NCBI GenBank assembly: GCA_024958715.1
Contig: JANWUS010000024.1
Coordinates: forward strand, 1 to 64,000
DNA from: Cyanobium sp. FGCU52
GTDB taxonomy: Bacteria > Cyanobacteriota > Cyanobacteriia > PCC-6307 > Cyanobiaceae
Length of the DNA: 64,000 bases
Direction: 5' to 3'
This document shows positions 44,419-52,980 of this stretch, piece after piece. The number at the start of each line of letters is the position of its first letter. Positions within the stretch are counted from its first letter, which is position 1. Below the pieces are notes generated by a model, which ran no database searches, was not told the DNA's origin, and saw only the letters and a program-made list of their open reading frames with translations. The translations under genes and the position numbers were made by a program.

Positions 44419-47400
44419 ATGCATCGACTGGCGGCGGTCCCCGGCGAGGGAAGCGACGAGGGCGTGACGTTCGTGGAGCAACCGCCGGCGCCGGTGGTGT
44501 TCCTCAGCAGCGCCGCCACCGACCTGGCCGCCGTGGCGGCGTTGCTGGCAGCGGAACCGGGCCTGCTGGGGGAGGAGTTGCGGGCTCTCAACCTGGCGGC
44601 CCTGGCCCATCCCGCCGTGCTCGACCACTACCTGGCGGTCACCCTCAGCCAGGCCCGGCTGGTGCTGGTGCGCCTTCTGGGCGGGCGGGGGCACTGGAGC
44701 TACGGCCTGGAGCGCCTGCGCGCCTGGCAGCAGGAGGCACCGGGGCGGCAGCTGCTGGTGCTGGCGGGCACTGCCGACGAAGACGAAAGCCTTGCTTCCC
44801 TGGGCAGCGTGCCGCCATCCCTGGCGATCGCCCTGGCGGCGGCCCTGCGGGAAGGGGGCGAGGCCAATCTGCGGGCGCTGCTGCTGGTCCTTCGGCAGCT
44901 GCGGGCCGGCGATACTCCCGAGCCACCGGCGGTCATCCCCGCCCCCGATCCCCTGCCCCATGACTGGCGGGAGGAACCGGGGCCACGGGTGGGGCTGATC
45001 CTCTATCGCGCCCTGCGCCAGGCGGGCGATCTGGCCTTGGTGGAGGCCACCGGCGCGGCCCTGCGCCGCCAGGGACTCGCGCCGCGCGCCCTGTGGGTGA
45101 GCAGCCTGCGGGAGGAGGCGATCCAGCGCGGCGTGGGCGATCTGCTGGAGCGTGAGGGGGTGCAGGCCGTGCTCTGCAGCACCGGCTTCGCCTCGGTGCG
45201 GCAGGAGGCCGCCGGGCTGGGGGCGCCCCTGTGGGAGCGGCTCGGGGTGCCGGTGCTGCAGCTGCTCACCAGCGGGCGCCCCCGGGAAGCCTGGGCCGCC
45301 AGCGCCGTTGGCCTGGCGCCCCTCGACCTCAGCCTGCAGATCGCCCTGCCGGAACTCGATGGGCGCCTCACCACCCGGGTGGGGGCTTTCCGGGAGACCA
45401 CCGGCAGCAGTGAGGTGCTGGCCACGGCCCTCAGCTGCCATCATCCGGAGCCGGAGCGGCTCGACTGGATCGCGCAGCTCACCGCCGCCTGGTGCTGCCT
45501 GCGGAGCACCCCGGCCCCCGGCCGCCGGGTGGCCCTGGTGCTCGCCAACTACCCCACCCGCGACAGCCGCCTGGCCAATGGCGTGGGCCTGGACACGCCC
45601 GCCAGCGTCGCCGCCCTGCTGGGCTGGCTTCAGCAGGCGGGCTACGGCCTGGCGGGGCCCCTGCCCGCCGACGGCGACGCCCTGATCCAGCAGCTGCTGG
45701 AGGGCCGCAGCAACGACCCGGCCAGCGGCCACCGGCCGGCCCTGGCCCATCTGCCCCTGGCCCGCTACCGCGCCTGGTACGACGGGCTTCCCGGGGAAGG
45801 CCGCGAGCGGCTGGAGGCCCAGTGGGGTCCCCCCGAGCAGGACGCCGATCTGGAGAGCGGCGGATTCCCGGTGCAGGGGCTGCGCTTCGGCCAGGTGGTG
45901 GTGCTGATCCAGCCCGACCGCGGGGTGGACCGGGATCCGTCGCGCGCGTACCACTGTCCCGACCTGCCCCCCACCCACGCCTATCTCGCCCGCTACCTCT
46001 GGCTGCGCCAGAGCTTCGGGGCCCATGTGGTGGTGCACGTGGGCAAGCACGGCAACCTGGAATGGCTGCCGGGCAAGGGGGTGGGACTCTCTGCGGATTG
46101 CTTCCCGGAGTGGGCGCTCGGGCCCCTGCCCCATCTCTATCCCTTCATCGTCAACGATCCGGGTGAGGGCAGCCAGGCCAAGCGCCGGGCCCAGGCGGTG
46201 ATCCTCGACCACCTCACCCCGCCCCTGGGGCGCGCTGGCCTGCACGGGGAGCTGCTCGAGCTGGAGAGCCTGCTCGACGAGTACTGGCAGGCCAGCGAAC
46301 TCGGCGGCGAGCGGGCGGCGCCTCTGGCCCGGCGGCTGCATGAGCGGCTGGCGGCCCTGGATCTGCCGGCCGCCAGCGGCGGGGCGGTGGACCAGGACGC
46401 GGCCGTGGAGGCGCGGATCGAGGCCGCCGACGGCTACCTGTGTGAGCTCAAGGAGGCCCAGATCCGCCTGGGGCTGCACCAGTACGGCACCCTGCCGCCG
46501 CCCGAGCGGCTGGCGGAACTGCTGCTCTGCCTGGCCCGGGCGCCCCAGGAGGGGCAGCCCGGCCTCACCCAGGCCCTGGCCCGTGATCTGGAGCTGGACC
46601 TCGATCCCTGGGCCGACCCGGAGGACGCCCCGCTGGGCGCCCACGACCGGCAGCGCCTGCAGGCCATGGACGCCGCCGGAGGGGCCCCGCTGCTGCGCCG
46701 GGTGGGCGATGGTGTCGCCCTGCTGGAGGCGCGGGCCCTGGCCCTGGTGAGTGGCGTGCTGGCGGCGCCGGAGCTGCCGGCGCCTTCTGCCTCGTTGCCG
46801 GGTCCGGCCACGGTGGCCGCCCTGGAGCGGCTGCGCACCCGTCTGCTGCCCCCCTTGCTGGCCTGTGGCGATGCCGAACGCGAGGCGCTGCTGAAGGGCC
46901 TGGCCGGGGGCCGCATCGCCGCCGGCCCCTCCGGAGCTCCCACCCGCGGCCGGCCCGATCTGCTGCCCACCGGCCGCAACTTCTACAGCGTGGATCTGCG
47001 GGGCCTTCCCACCGAGACCGCCTGGGACCTGGGCCGGCGCAGCGCCGAACTGCTGCTGGATCTCCACCTGCAGGAGCAGGGGGAGGATCTGCGCACCCTC
47101 GCCCTGTCGGTCTGGGGCACGGCCACGATGCGCAACGGCGGCGAGGACATCGCCCAGGCCCTGGCGCTGATGGGCGTGCGGCCGGTGTGGGACGGCCCCA
47201 GCCGCCGGATGGTGAACGTGGAGCTGATCCCCGCGGGGGTGCTGGGGCGCCCGCGGGTGGATGTGACCCTGCGCATCTCCGGCCTGTTCCGCGACGCCTT
47301 CCCCCAGCTGGTGGGCTGGTTCAACCGGGCCTGCCGGCTGGTGGCGACCGTCGAGGAGCCCGAGGCGGTGAACCCGCTGGCGGCCGCCGCCCGCGCCGAC

Positions 47401-48147
47401 GGCCTGGTGGGCCGGGTGTACGGCTCGGCCCCCGGGGGCTACGGGGCAGGCCTCCAGGCCCTGATCGACAGCGGCCAGTGGGAGCGGCGGGAGGAGCTGG
47501 GGGAAGCGTTCCTCACCTGGAGCGCCTGGCGCTACGACGGCGATGCGGAGGCTCCGGAAGGCATCCGGGCCGAGCCCGATCGGGAGGGCCTGGAGCGCCG
47601 CCTGGCGGCGGTGCAGGTGGTGCTCCACAACCAGGACAACCGCGAGCACGACCTGCTCGATTCCGACGACTACTACCAGTTCCACGGCGGCCTGAGCGCC
47701 GCGGTGGAGCGGGTGCGGGGCGAGGCGCCGGCCCTGTGGTTCGGAGACCACTCACGGGCGGCCCGGCCGCGGGTGCACCGGCTGGAGCGGGAGCTCGACA
47801 AGGTGCTGCGCTCGCGCCTGCTCAACCCCCGCTGGATCGAGGGCATGCAGCGCCACGGCTACAAGGGCGGCTTCGAGATGGCGGCGAGCCTCGATTACCT
47901 GTTCGCCTACGACGCCGCCACCGACCGGGTGCCGGACTGGAGCTACGGGGCCCTGGCGGAGGGCTGGCTGGCGGAAGCATCGGTGCTGGCCTTCCTGCGG
48001 CGCAGCAATCCCTGGGCCCTGCGGGACATGGCCGAACGCCTGCTGGAGGCCCACCACCGGGGCCTCTGGCAGGGCGCCGACGCCGCTCAGCTGGAGCGGC
48101 TGCGGGGGCTCGTGCTCGAAAGCGAGGCCCTGGTGGAGCAGCGCTGA
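44419..48147 (+). CDS. cobN: cobaltochelatase subunit CobN
   Basis: 1242 residues, full length. The family signatures are in order: 'RVALVLANYPTRDSRLANGV', 'GAHVVVHVGKHGNLEWLPGK', 'GLHQYGTLPPPERLAELLLC', 'LPTGRNFYSVDLRGLPTETA', 'SVWGTATMRNGGEDIAQALA' and 'DDYYQFHGGLSAAVERVRGE'. CobN is the large subunit that inserts cobalt into the corrin ring; ChlH-like magnesium chelatase subunits are longer and differ at these blocks. No cobS/cobT lie nearby; cyanobacteria probably share ChlI/ChlD. A GTG 3 bases upstream of the ATG is an alternative start. Confidence 0.95.
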   Translation: MHRLAAVPGEGSDEGVTFVEQPPAPVVFLSSAATDLAAVAALLAAEPGLLGEELRALNLAALAHPAVLDHYLAVTLSQARLVLVRLLGGRGHWSYGLERLRAWQQEAPGRQLLVLAGTADEDESLASLGSVPPSLAIALAAALREGGEANLRALLLVLRQLRAGDTPEPPAVIPAPDPLPHDWREEPGPRVGLILYRALRQAGDLALVEATGAALRRQGLAPRALWVSSLREEAIQRGVGDLLEREGVQAVLCSTGFASVRQEAAGLGAPLWERLGVPVLQLLTSGRPREAWAASAVGLAPLDLSLQIALPELDGRLTTRVGAFRETTGSSEVLATALSCHHPEPERLDWIAQLTAAWCCLRSTPAPGRRVALVLANYPTRDSRLANGVGLDTPASVAALLGWLQQAGYGLAGPLPADGDALIQQLLEGRSNDPASGHRPALAHLPLARYRAWYDGLPGEGRERLEAQWGPPEQDADLESGGFPVQGLRFGQVVVLIQPDRGVDRDPSRAYHCPDLPPTHAYLARYLWLRQSFGAHVVVHVGKHGNLEWLPGKGVGLSADCFPEWALGPLPHLYPFIVNDPGEGSQAKRRAQAVILDHLTPPLGRAGLHGELLELESLLDEYWQASELGGERAAPLARRLHERLAALDLPAASGGAVDQDAAVEARIEAADGYLCELKEAQIRLGLHQYGTLPPPERLAELLLCLARAPQEGQPGLTQALARDLELDLDPWADPEDAPLGAHDRQRLQAMDAAGGAPLLRRVGDGVALLEARALALVSGVLAAPELPAPSASLPGPATVAALERLRTRLLPPLLACGDAEREALLKGLAGGRIAAGPSGAPTRGRPDLLPTGRNFYSVDLRGLPTETAWDLGRRSAELLLDLHLQEQGEDLRTLALSVWGTATMRNGGEDIAQALALMGVRPVWDGPSRRMVNVELIPAGVLGRPRVDVTLRISGLFRDAFPQLVGWFNRACRLVATVEEPEAVNPLAAAARADGLVGRVYGSAPGGYGAGLQALIDSGQWERREELGEAFLTWSAWRYDGDAEAPEGIRAEPDREGLERRLAAVQVVLHNQDNREHDLLDSDDYYQFHGGLSAAVERVRGEAPALWFGDHSRAARPRVHRLERELDKVLRSRLLNPRWIEGMQRHGYKGGFEMAASLDYLFAYDAATDRVPDWSYGALAEGWLAEASVLAFLRRSNPWALRDMAERLLEAHHRGLWQGADAAQLERLRGLVLESEALVEQR

Positions 48148-48196
48148 GGCCGCACCACCAGGGCCAGAGAAGGATCAGGCCAGGACCGGCCGCGGA

Positions 48197-48733
48197 TCAG
48201 GCGCGCAGATCCTTGGCGATCGCCTTCCAGGGATCGATCGCCCCGGGCTTGGCGGCCTGGCCGCTCACCGAAGGGGTCTCGGCCTGCTGGCTGGAGTCCT
48301 TACGTGCGGGGCCGGCCTGGGATGGCACGTTCGTGGCCACCGCGCTGCCCTTCTTGCGCTGGTCCAGCACGGCCTTGGAGATCTGCTGGGCGAAGGTTTT
48401 CTTCACCGGCTTGGGCACCCCACCGGTGAGGTCCACGGTCACGTCGTCGCTGACGCTGGTGCCGGCCAGACCCGGCGTCATCTTCTCGAGCTTGGCCTCC
48501 ATCGAGGCGACCTCCGCCACCATCTCCTTCTCGCCGGGGCTGTCGGCATTGCCGGGGAAGGTGTGGCGGATGGTGTTCGAGCGGCGCATGAACTTCACAT
48601 CGCCCAGGCTGCTGGAGGCATCGGGGTCGAGGAAGAAGGTGGCTTCGTCCTTTTTCGGCTTGGCGTCGGGCGTCTGGCCGGACACCTTCACCGAGGAGGA
48701 ACGGGAACCGAGCAGGCGATCGAACAGACCCAT
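48197..48733 (-). CDS. conserved cyanobacterial protein, MGLFDRLLGS N-terminus
   Basis: 178 residues from the ATG at 48733. MGLFDRLLGSRSSSVKVSGQ opens it, then a patterned 'ATFFLDPDASSSLGDVKFMR' and 'RSNTIRHTFPGNADSPGEKE', a helical stretch, and a Ser/Ala/Lys-rich tail. The central motif recurs in cyanobacteria in my recollection, but I know no function. It is soluble and without a signal peptide. It is convergent with cobN. Confidence 0.7.
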   Translation of the reverse strand: MGLFDRLLGSRSSSVKVSGQTPDAKPKKDEATFFLDPDASSSLGDVKFMRRSNTIRHTFPGNADSPGEKEMVAEVASMEAKLEKMTPGLAGTSVSDDVTVDLTGGVPKPVKKTFAQQISKAVLDQRKKGSAVATNVPSQAGPARKDSSQQAETPSVSGQAAKPGAIDPWKAIAKDLRA

Positions 48734-48762
48734 CGGAGCGGAGAGAAATGTGTCAGGGAACC

Positions 48763-49428
48763 CTAGCGGCCATGGAGCGCCAGACCATGGGTATCCGTGC
48801 CGCAACTCATCAGAAGTCCACGATCGCTGAGATCGGCCGCGATCGCCTCGCACACCAGCGGCGTGGGCTGCCAGCGGTCGTTCATGTCGTAGTCGTACCA
48901 GGCTTCGGCCCCGTCGAACCCCAGCGCCGCCGCCGCGTCGATGAGGCGGGCGTGGGGGAGTCGGTAGCGGGCGGGGTGCGCCAGCAGAGCCAGACCCCCC
49001 GCCTGTCGGATCGCGGCCACCACGGCTTCGGCCCGCAGTCCGGGACCGATCAGCGAATGGCCCCGCAGGTAGGGCAGCAGGCTCGGGTGGTCCTCGTTGA
49101 ACCCGAGGGCCAGCACGTGCACCAGGCAGCCCTGCAGCAGGGCGCTGATCTCCACGCCCCGCCAGAGCATCGGCACGGGGCGCCCCGCTGCGGCCGCCTG
49201 CTCGAACGCCAGGCGCACGGGGGCGTAGGCGGCGAGGCTGTGGTGATCGGTGACGGCCAGGTGCTCCAGCCCGATTGCCAGGGCCTGCTCGGCCATGCGT
49301 TCGGGGCTGAGGCTGCCGTCGCTGGCGGTGGTGTGGCAGTGGAAATTGAGCTGCCCCGGGCAGCTGGCTGGCCCCACGGTGGCGAGCACCGGGGCCAGGG
49401 GATGGGAGCGGGCCTCAGGCCGCAGCAC
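48763..49428 (-). CDS. PHP domain metal-dependent phosphoesterase
   Basis: 221 residues from the GTG at 49428. The PHP metal ligands are visible: 'LNFHCHTTASDGSLSPERMA' (H-x-H and Asp), 'LAVTDHHSL', 'RGVEIS', 'GGLALLAHPARYRL' and the final 'SCGTDTHG'. Such proteins hydrolyse phosphodiesters or phosphomonoesters, some as 3',5'-bisphosphate or RNA-end nucleases. The start overlaps the end of hemJ by 14 bases; an ATG at 49506 would overlap far more. Confidence 0.88.
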   Translation of the reverse strand: MLRPEARSHPLAPVLATVGPASCPGQLNFHCHTTASDGSLSPERMAEQALAIGLEHLAVTDHHSLAAYAPVRLAFEQAAAAGRPVPMLWRGVEISALLQGCLVHVLALGFNEDHPSLLPYLRGHSLIGPGLRAEAVVAAIRQAGGLALLAHPARYRLPHARLIDAAAALGFDGAEAWYDYDMNDRWQPTPLVCEAIAADLSDRGLLMSCGTDTHGLALHGR

Positions 49429-50068
49429 CGCCCGTGCCTCCCGCGCTGCCTCCCGTCGCGGCGGCGGCCGCCAGCCGTTCACCCCGCAGCCGCCGCCAGC
49501 GGGCATAGAACTGGATCGAGGCGGCCATGAACACCACCAGCGCCACCAGGAACCAGGTGGCGGCGCCGGTGGGGAACTGTCCCTTGAACACCACGAGCAT
49601 CACCACGGCCACCAGCAGCAGGGTGGGCAGTTCGTTCAGGGCCCGCAGCTGATTCGGACTCCAGCGGCAGCTGCCGCCCGCCAGCTGCCCCATCAGCCGG
49701 TAGCAGAAGGCGTGGTAGGCGAGCAGCAGGGCCACCAGGGCGAGCTTGGCGTGCATCCAGCCCTGGTGCAGCCAGAGCGGGTTCACCAGCAGCAGGCCCA
49801 CGGCCATGGTCACCGCCACCACCATTCCTGGGGTGGTGATGATGTTGGCCAGGCGCCGCTCCATCAGCTGGTACTGCTGCTGGAACGCCTCCCGCAGCGG
49901 GGGAGCCAGATCCTCGGCCTCGCGGTGGTAGATGAACAGCCGCACCAGATAGAAGAGGCCCGCGAACCACACCACCACGCCCACGATGTGGAGGGTCTTG
50001 AACCACAGATAGGCCTCCGGGGGCCAGCCCGCCGTGGCGAAGGTGAAGGCAGCCACCGGAACCGACAT
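49415..50068 (-). CDS. hemJ: protoporphyrinogen IX oxidase HemJ
   Basis: 217 residues, about five membrane helices. 'YLWFKTLHIVGVVVWFAGLF' carries the conserved heme-ligand His, and 'LRLFIYHRE'-type text (here LVRLFIYHREAED), 'RRLANIITTPGMVVAVTMAV', 'GWMHAKLALVALLLAYHAFC' and 'LRALNELPTLLLVAVVMLVV' match HemJ. It oxidises protoporphyrinogen IX for heme and chlorophyll. The last 20 residues are Ala/Gly-rich. It is followed on the same strand by the PHP gene. Confidence 0.95.
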   Translation of the reverse strand: MSVPVAAFTFATAGWPPEAYLWFKTLHIVGVVVWFAGLFYLVRLFIYHREAEDLAPPLREAFQQQYQLMERRLANIITTPGMVVAVTMAVGLLLVNPLWLHQGWMHAKLALVALLLAYHAFCYRLMGQLAGGSCRWSPNQLRALNELPTLLLVAVVMLVVFKGQFPTGAATWFLVALVVFMAASIQFYARWRRLRGERLAAAAATGGSAGGTGGAAA

Positions 50069-50098
50069 CCGCTCCCCGGACGAACACTGGCGCTCAAG

Positions 50099-50422
50099 TT
50101 AGGCCGCTAGCCGGCAGGCCCGCCGTGCGAGGGCGGCGGCATAGCCGCGCTCCACCGTGCCGGTGAGCGGGCTGATGCGACCGTCGCGGCAGTCGACCGT
50201 GATGCGCTCGCGGTGCCCCAGCTGATCCTCGATCCGCAGCCGCAGCTGCCAGGAGTGCTCGGCGCTGCGCTGGATCCCGTCGGCGCAGACCGGACCCACG
50301 CACAGGCCCGGGGCCGCCCCCGCCGGTTGGACCGGGAACCACTCCAGGGCCGCCAGAACCAGCAGTCCCCCCAGCAGGACAGCCAGCCGGCGCCGGCGGC
50401 GGAGGGGGACAGCAGGGGCCAT
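50099..50422 (-). CDS. small secreted cyanobacterial protein
   Basis: 107 residues: basic N-region and hydrophobic core (RRRRLAVLLGGLLVLAALEW), probable cleavage after AGAA, then a short domain with four Cys, 'GLCVGPVCADGIQRS', 'LRIEDQLGHRERITVDCRDG' and 'YAAALARRAC', likely making two disulfides in the periplasm. The pattern recurs in related cyanobacteria. Function unknown. Confidence 0.75.
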   Translation of the reverse strand: MAPAVPLRRRRRLAVLLGGLLVLAALEWFPVQPAGAAPGLCVGPVCADGIQRSAEHSWQLRLRIEDQLGHRERITVDCRDGRISPLTGTVERGYAAALARRACRLAA

Positions 50423-50461
50423 AGGGCCGCAGGGGCTTCATCACCCCCGCATCCTCCCCGA

Positions 50462-52291
50462 TCAGGGCCGCAGGGCCCGAAGTCCGTGAACGTCCAGCGG
50501 CTCCGGCCAGCCGCGCAGCTCGTGGCGTCCCAGGGGCACCGTGTCGGCCCGATCCGCGATCAGGGCCAGCAGGTCGCCGCTGATCAGCACCGGCTGGTCG
50601 GCGAAGCGGCGGGTGAGCGCCTCCAGCCGGCTGGTCACGTTCACCGCCGCACCGATCGCCGTGTACTCCAGCCGTTCCGGCAACCCCAGGTTGCCCGCCA
50701 TCACCTCGCCCACGTGCAGGGCGATGCCCATCCGCAGCGGCGCCAGACCCGCCGCCTGGAGCTCCCTGTTCAGTTCCTCGAGGGCGCGCTGCATCCTCAG
50801 GGCCGCCCGGGCCGCCGCCAGGGCCTCATGCCGATCCCCCCGGCTGCGGGGCAGCCCGAATTCGGCCATCACCGCATCGCCGATGAACTTGTCCACCAGG
50901 CCGCCCTCCTCCAGCACCGGCCGGGCGACGGCGGCGAACCAGCGGTTGAGCAGGGAAAACAGGGCCTCGGCCTCCATGCCGTGGCTGAGGCCGGTGAAAC
51001 CCACCAGATCGGCGAACAGCACCACGCAGCGGCAGCGCTCGCCGCCCAGGCGATCCCCCATCCGGTCGGTCTGGCGCAGCAGATCGGCCAGCAGGGCCGG
51101 GGCCAGGCGGCGGGAGAGGGCCTGCTGCAGCACCGCCCGCTCCCGGCCCTCCCGGCGCCAGCGGGGAGCCGCCACCCCCACCGTGGCCAGCAGGGGTGCG
51201 AGCACCAGGGCGCTGGCCGGGAGCCGGAGCCCCAGGCCCAGCCAGGCCAGGGCGCTGGCCGCCAGGGCCAGCACGATCAGGCCGAGCCCCAGCAGCACCA
51301 AACGGGCAGCGGGCCGGTTGCGGCCCAGCGTCAGCGCAACCGCGGCGGCCCAGAGCCCGAGCAGCAGCACGGTCATCCCCGGGGAGGGGCGACCCCGGCC
51401 GCTGCGCTCCAGCAGGGTGGCCAGCCCCTCGGCCTGGAGTTCGGTGCCGCTGCGGGGGCCGAAGGGCGTCTCCAGCTGATCGCCCAGGCTGGCCGCCGTG
51501 AGCCCGATCAGCACGGTGCGGCCCTGCCAGAGAGCCGCCGGCATCGCCTCCAGCTGCCAGGCGGGCACCTGTCGGGGAGCCTCCGCCGCGGCCCGAGGAT
51601 CGATCAGCACCGGCTCCTGGGTCAGGGCCCGGCCGCTGGCCACCACCGCCAGGGGAGGCGGCACGGCGGCGCCAGGGTCGCCGAGGGCCTGATCGAGCCA
51701 GCGCCGACCCGGGATCGCCTCGGTGACCCCCTGCGGGCTCTGGAGCAGGTTCGTCAGCCCCACCCTTGGAAACCCGCCGGCTGCGATCGCGGCGGTGGGC
51801 CTCAGCAGCGTCGTCGTGCGCAGACCGCCGGGTTCCTCCGTGTCGAGCACGGCCGCCGCCAGCACCACCCGCTCCCGCCAGGGGGCCAATGTGCCGACGA
51901 AGGCCTGGTCGTCCGCTGGCCCCCTGGGGCTCGGCTGCGCCTGCACCACGTTGAACACCACCTGGCGGGCGCCGCTGCGCAGCAGCCGCTCAGCCAGGGC
52001 CGCCTGCAGTTCCCGCGGCCAGGGCCACGGCCCCATGCGCTGGCGCAGGGGATAGCGGCGCCGCTCCTGGGGCGTCAGCACCCGATCGAGGGCGAGGGAA
52101 TCGTCATCGATCGCCAGCACCAGCGGATCCCGCGGCACGGACCGGCGGCCGCGCAGCCTCACCAGCAGTCCCTGGAGCAGGGTGTCGCTGGCCTCGAGGG
52201 CCTGCTGCGGACCGCTCCCCTCCAGGGGGGGCAGCAGCACCAGCAGCGGCAGCAGGGCCAGCGCCGCGGCGACCGGCACCGGCGACTTCAC
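50462..52291 (-). CDS. CHASE2 domain adenylate/guanylate cyclase
   Basis: 609 residues from a GTG at 52291: an N-terminal helix, an extracytoplasmic CHASE2 sensor domain ('DPLVLAIDDDSLALD', 'PWPWPRELQAALAERLLRSG', 'TVLIGLTAASLGDQLETPFG'), three membrane helices at about 335-430, and a class III cyclase domain. The cyclase has the metal Asp residues in 'VVLFADLVGFTGLS' and 'GGLVDKFIGDAVMAEFG' with the adenine-specifying Lys, and 'VNVTSRLE' with the transition-state Asn and Arg, so it should make cAMP. The usual Asp of IGDxVN is Ala here (IGAAVN). The GTG overlaps the stop of the FecR gene. Confidence 0.9.
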   Translation of the reverse strand: MKSPVPVAAALALLPLLVLLPPLEGSGPQQALEASDTLLQGLLVRLRGRRSVPRDPLVLAIDDDSLALDRVLTPQERRRYPLRQRMGPWPWPRELQAALAERLLRSGARQVVFNVVQAQPSPRGPADDQAFVGTLAPWRERVVLAAAVLDTEEPGGLRTTTLLRPTAAIAAGGFPRVGLTNLLQSPQGVTEAIPGRRWLDQALGDPGAAVPPPLAVVASGRALTQEPVLIDPRAAAEAPRQVPAWQLEAMPAALWQGRTVLIGLTAASLGDQLETPFGPRSGTELQAEGLATLLERSGRGRPSPGMTVLLLGLWAAAVALTLGRNRPAARLVLLGLGLIVLALAASALAWLGLGLRLPASALVLAPLLATVGVAAPRWRREGRERAVLQQALSRRLAPALLADLLRQTDRMGDRLGGERCRCVVLFADLVGFTGLSHGMEAEALFSLLNRWFAAVARPVLEEGGLVDKFIGDAVMAEFGLPRSRGDRHEALAAARAALRMQRALEELNRELQAAGLAPLRMGIALHVGEVMAGNLGLPERLEYTAIGAAVNVTSRLEALTRRFADQPVLISGDLLALIADRADTVPLGRHELRGWPEPLDVHGLRALRP

Positions 52292-52956
52292 GGAGGGCTC
52301 TGCAGCCCGAGGGCGCGATCGATCAGCGGCAACGTGTCCATCGGCGCTGTGAAGCCGTTGAGCAGATCGCTGCTGCGGCGCCGCTGTTGCTTCTCCGCCG
52401 CCGGCATGGGCTGGGGTTCGCCGCAGCGGCCGCGCACGCAGAGGAGCTGCTGGCCCCCCGCCAGCACCCACTCGCGCCCTTCCGCGGTGCGCACCGCGAC
52501 GTTGCCCTCCCAGCTGAAGATCCGCTCCTGTTCGGGCGACACCTCCAGGAACACGGTGGTGCCGAGAATCGAGGCCGTGGCGCTGCGGGTGCGGATGCGC
52601 AGGGGCTGGCGACGGGACGCGCCGGGACGGATCCAGGCGATCAGTCGTCCCCGCTCCAGCCGCAGATCACCGCCCTGAAGCCGCAGCACCGCATCGCCGC
52701 CCAGCCGCAGGCTGCGGCCATCCGCCAGCCGCACCTGCAGCCGCCCGGGGGTGCGGGTGCCCACCAGGCTCCGTTCCACCAGGCTCTCCCCCACCCGGGC
52801 CGGGCGCTCGCCGCTGCCGGGCGGCTGCACAAAGGCCGGCCGTGAGGGGACATCCACCACGGTGGGGCGGACGCCCTCGGCCCAGCCGACCCCAGCGACC
52901 GCCAGCGGACCCAGCAGCAGGATCGCCAGGGCGGAGCTGGCGATGAGCGCTCGCAT
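52288..52956 (-). CDS. FecR domain secreted protein
   Basis: 222 residues: signal peptide (MRALIASSALAILLLGPLAV), then a FecR domain with 'LRLGGDAVLRLQGGDLRLER', 'GRLIAWIRPG', 'IRTRSATASILGTTVFLEVS' and 'SWEGNVAVRT'. In cyanobacteria FecR proteins commonly sit before CHASE2 proteins, and here the stop overlaps the cyclase start (GTGA), suggesting the pair senses an extracytoplasmic signal together. The role is inferred from this context. Confidence 0.88.
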   Translation of the reverse strand: MRALIASSALAILLLGPLAVAGVGWAEGVRPTVVDVPSRPAFVQPPGSGERPARVGESLVERSLVGTRTPGRLQVRLADGRSLRLGGDAVLRLQGGDLRLERGRLIAWIRPGASRRQPLRIRTRSATASILGTTVFLEVSPEQERIFSWEGNVAVRTAEGREWVLAGGQQLLCVRGRCGEPQPMPAAEKQQRRRSSDLLNGFTAPMDTLPLIDRALGLQSPP

Positions 52957-52980
52957 CGTTCTGGATCGCAGGCCTGTGGC

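Noticed and set aside
44176-47751. A 1191-codon open frame antisense to cobN
   Set aside because: The plus strand encodes an intact CobN with all signatures; the antisense product is His/Gln/Pro-rich without family text, as expected for a shadow in GC-rich DNA.
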